This document shows positions 61,074 through 64,000 of a stretch of DNA of 64,000 nucleotides, piece after piece. Within the stretch, counting starts at the first letter, position 1; each line of letters starts with the position of its first letter. The stretch is from Valencia hispanica (taxonomy: Eukaryota; Chordata; Actinopteri; Cyprinodontiformes; Valenciidae). Under the pieces are notes generated by a model. That model made no database searches, was not told the origin of the DNA, and worked only from the letters and a program-made list of their open reading frames with translations. A program made the translations under genes and the position numbers. The stretch is from the NCBI GenBank assembly GCA_963556495.2, contig OY747712.1, positions 16,031,235 to 16,095,234 on the forward strand. Direction: 5' to 3'.

Positions 61074-61945
61074 CTAGTGCTTTCAAGAGATTAAAAAAAC
61101 GTTTAGATGAATTAATTATGATCTGTAATTAATTAATCTAATTAATCTCTTTTTTAAATCACACCTAGTAATTGCTGAGAAAGTCCTCATTACATTATAG
61201 TGGCAGAATAAATATATAACAAAAAAGTGGCTTTATGAAATCCTTTACTGTCTTTAACAGACTTGAACAGATGCAGTCCCAGCCATTTACACTTCTCTGT
61301 TTTTGAGACTAGTCCCAGTGCTGCCTACCTGCAAATTTAGCTTCGAGCATGCATGATTTGTTAGCAATCTGGAGTCAGTTGGATAAATATATGCTCTGAG
61401 TCCAGATGGACCTGGTGACGGGCGGAGCTGCAGCGCGCTGACTGCCTGCCCGCTCTGAAAGTTCTGAGATGGGAGAAGAGCCCACGGCTGCACCGCTAGT
61501 CAGTGAGAGTAACAAAGATACACACTTAACCCAAAGCTCTCCAAAACCCCAGAAAAAGTCACTAGATTTTTCGCTAGTTGCTTTTTTGAAAAAGAATGGC
61601 TGGATGGGTCTAAAAACTAACTAAATATAGTGACAAAGACACTAAATTGGCAACACTGTCTGCAATTCACCGCTCATCATCCCTCATCTTGCCCTCGCCA
61701 CTACAACGGAAGTGTCAGCTCATGAAAAGTAGGCCTACAGACAGCCTATCGATGTCCACTTCAGGGTGTGGTTAACCCCTAACAACTCAAGCACGAGAAG
61801 CCCAAAGGATAAGAACGGATTTTATTTAAAGGCAACTCACATTCAGAAACAGTAAAATTAAAGATTGTAAAATAGATTAAGGTGATTAAAAAACATAGCG
61901 CGCTAAATATGGCCGTAATCAATTAATTGCAACTAATGCATGTTG
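61074..61945 (-). mobile_element. Non-autonomous hAT-like DNA element, copy B (inverse of copy A)
   Basis: The reverse complement of 20392-21307 over most of its length: GATTAATTAATCTAATTAATC-like subterminal sequence, CACTTCAGGGTGTGGTTAAC, TTGGCAACACTGTCTGC and CATATTTAGCGCGC-like text near the far end. Its termini are more decayed than copy A's. Confidence 0.65.
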
Positions 61946-62245
61946 TGGAGCCTAAGTCACAGCCATCTACTTCCTGTCCATGTGTCCCTTACTGTCAAAA
62001 AAATCAATGAGACTCACTGGTGCGATAAAAGTTATTTTTTAATCCCATTTGAGATGTTCCATGGAACATATGGTGTCCGTGAATTTTAAACTGCAAATTT
62101 TTGGCAGGCGGCAAAAGTTACTTTATGTTTTGTGTGAAAATACATATTGGACTACAACTGAAGAAAAAGAAGAAAAAATGTCAGTGAGTTTCTTCGCATT
62201 CTTCTTCCAGGACTAAGGAAGGAGCATTTAATGTGGAGAGAACCA
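61946..62245. other. Intronic sequence, nothing assigned
   Basis: Short stretch between DNA elements with no recognised motif. Confidence 0.35.
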
Positions 62246-62248
62246 CTA

Positions 62249-62597
62249 TAAGGCCCCGTTTACACGAAGGAAAGACTCAGATATTTCCCTGCGGTTTGGC
62301 CTCTCATTTACACGAAAACCCCATTTTTATCACAGAAAACAATTATTTCTAAAAACTCCGGCCAAAGTGGAGATTTGAGTTTTCTTTGTTTGAAGCGTTT
62401 GCATGTGGACACAAATAACCAGAGTGTTCAGCTCTGCAACGTCACTTTCTGCGACAAAAATCCTCCGACATCACTTGTGCGACTTGTGTTTACACTCAGA
62501 AACAGCATCTATGCCCTCAGAGCTGTGTTGGCATCATCAATTGTCCAAGCAATTTTTGCTTGCTTGTTTTTACAAACTCAATTACTGCTCTATGTTC
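62249..62597 (+). mobile_element. DNA-transposon end with GGCCCCGTTTACACGA terminus
   Basis: It starts AAGGCCCCGTTTACACGAAG, followed by CATTTACACGAAAACCCC and AAAACTCCGGCCAAAGTGGA, a family I recognise from fish. It ends abruptly at the Tc1 fragment and the opposite terminus is missing. Confidence 0.5.
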
Positions 62598-63746
62598 TCT
62601 AAGAGTTTCAGCTACCTCCAAAGATTTTATATTGGATTTAGGTCTGGAGACTGGCTCGGCCACTCCAGAACCTTGATATGCTTCTTACGGAGCCACTCCT
62701 TGGTTATCCTGGTTGTGTGCTTTGGATCATTTTCACAATATGTCACAATACGTGGCCTCATTCATCCTTTCCTTAATACAGTGCAGTTGTCCTGTCCCCT
62801 TCTCAGAAAAGCACCCCAAATCATGTTTCCACCCCCATGCTTCACAGTAGGGATGGTGTTCTTCGGATGCAACTAATCCTTTTTTTCTCCAAACATGGGG
62901 AATGTAGTTTAGACCAAAAAGTTATATTTTGGTCTCATCTGACCACATGACTTTCTCCCATGCCTCCTCTGGATCATCCAGATGGTCATTGCCAAACTTC
63001 AGACGGGCCTGGACATGTGATGACTTGAGCAGGGGAACCTTCGATGCAATGCATGATTTTAAACCATGATGGCGTTGTGCTCTACCGACAGCAACATTTG
63101 AAACTGTGGTCCCAGCTCTCTTCATGTCATTGACCAGCTCCTCCCGTGTAGTTCTGGGCTGGTTACTCACCTTTCTCGTCATCAGTGATACCCCATGATG
63201 TGAGATCTTGCATGGAGCCCCAGTCCGAGGGAAACTGACAGTCATCTTTAGCCTCTTCCATTTTCCAACAATTGCTCCAACAGTTGATCTATTTTCAACA
63301 AGCTGCTTTGCAAATGCCCCATAGCCCTTTCCAGCTTTGTGGAGGTCTACAACTTTGTTCCTGGTGTCTTTGACAGCTCTTTGGTCTTGCCCATGGTAGT
63401 AGTTGGAGTCTGACTGTCTGTGGGGTAGACAGGTGTCTTTAACAAGCTCAGACAGGTGCTACAAATTTAGATTAATAAGTGGAGTAGAGGTGGAGTTTTT
63501 AAAGGCAGAATAACAGGTCTTTGAGAGCCTGAATTCTTGCTTATTGCCAGGTGTTCAAATACTTATGTGCAGCAATAAAATACAAATTTTTTTTTTTTAA
63601 ATCAGACAATGTGATTTCATGATTTTTTAAATGCTGTCTCTCACAGTAGAAATGCTCCTACAATGTGAATTTCAGACCCCTCCATAATTTCTAAGTGGGA
63701 CAACTTGTAAAATCGCAGGGTGTTTAAATACTTATGTTCCTCAGTG
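62598..63746 (-). mobile_element. Tc1-like transposon, one terminus missing
   Basis: The right terminus ends TATGTTCCTCAGTG then TA (63747-63748). The - frame 62922-63245 gives [38 protein letters not shown] and [10 protein letters not shown], the HTH region through the first catalytic Asp of a Tc1 transposase. Downstream, 62600-62920 keeps the middle of the gene in broken frames. The left inverted repeat and the C-terminus are absent. Confidence 0.85.
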
Positions 63747-63779
63747 TATGCGACTTCTGATTTGTAAGGCAAGGCATGG

Positions 63780-64000
63780 TAATATTATTTGTATTCCACA
63801 CTTTCAACAAGGTGATTAAAGGTGTTTTACATGATTAAGAGGTAAAATAAAAGTAGCAGTAAAACATAAAGCATATAAAGTAAAAACTAAAATAAAGCAA
63901 GAAGCATAAACAGATACATCAAAGCATTACAAAAAATATAATGTAAAAACAGCAGTAAAGCAAGAAGCACACACAAAACATGATACATCAAAGCATTACT
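63780..64000 (-). repeat. Possible LINE 3' tail, cut by the window edge
   Basis: TTTCAACAAGGTGATTAAAG, GTGTTTTACATGATTAAGAG and repeated AAAGCA[A/T][A/G]-type text resemble reversed LINE tails in fish. It also contains an internal near-repeat (CATCAAAGCATTAC occurs twice). Tentative. Confidence 0.3.

Overview
The window is vertebrate, almost certainly teleost fish, nuclear DNA. It has one recognisable host-gene exon, no bacterial-style gene packing, and dense fish-type repeats: Tc1 elements, L2-like LINEs, tRNA-derived SINEs, a Ty3/gypsy element with a PNMA-like gag, an endogenous retrovirus and long simple repeats. The host gene is netrin-G1-like (ntng1). Its first coding exon lies at 2613-3268 on the + strand, flanked by a good acceptor and donor. 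It encodes a signal peptide and the start of the laminin N-terminal domain. No later netrin-G exon is visible, so most of 3269-64000 is probably one long intron.

Layout. 1-2612: upstream intron or flank, with a paired octamer/CCAAT cluster and a CORE-type SINE. 5060-12895: a decayed Ty3/gypsy element on the - strand between long repeats, broken by a LINE in gag and by a TTAA-flanked MITE in one LTR. 13925-19225: Tc1 fossils with LINE pieces inside them. 20392-25990: hAT-like, TTAA-type and SINE fragments. 26080-28040: a young Tc1 element inserted into an older Tc1. 28041-30780: mostly unique sequence. 31542-42023: a nearly complete endogenous retrovirus (- strand) inserted in a SINE. Its LTRs are almost identical; gag and pol share a frame across a UGA; env is largely missing; several frameshifts are present. 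42793-46328: a TTAA-type DNA element holding a poly(A) retroposon with a perfect 15-bp target duplication and a small hAT. 48030-51450: an element with inverted repeats of about 270 bp around a degenerate THAP-domain ORF. 51508-55990: LINE 3' ends, a large (TA)n tract and a MITE with a clean TTAA duplication. 56030-64000: Tc1 relics, a long (GATA)n array, a second copy of the hAT-like element in inverse orientation, and another Tc1.

No operon, CRISPR array or defence system is present. The strongest material is the structure of the insertions: nesting, target duplications and a possible read-through signal. A few unexplained intronic items are also worth checking, chiefly a 61-codon ORF with a signal-peptide-like start and the octamer cluster. 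Every family name is based on motif recognition, not on a database search.
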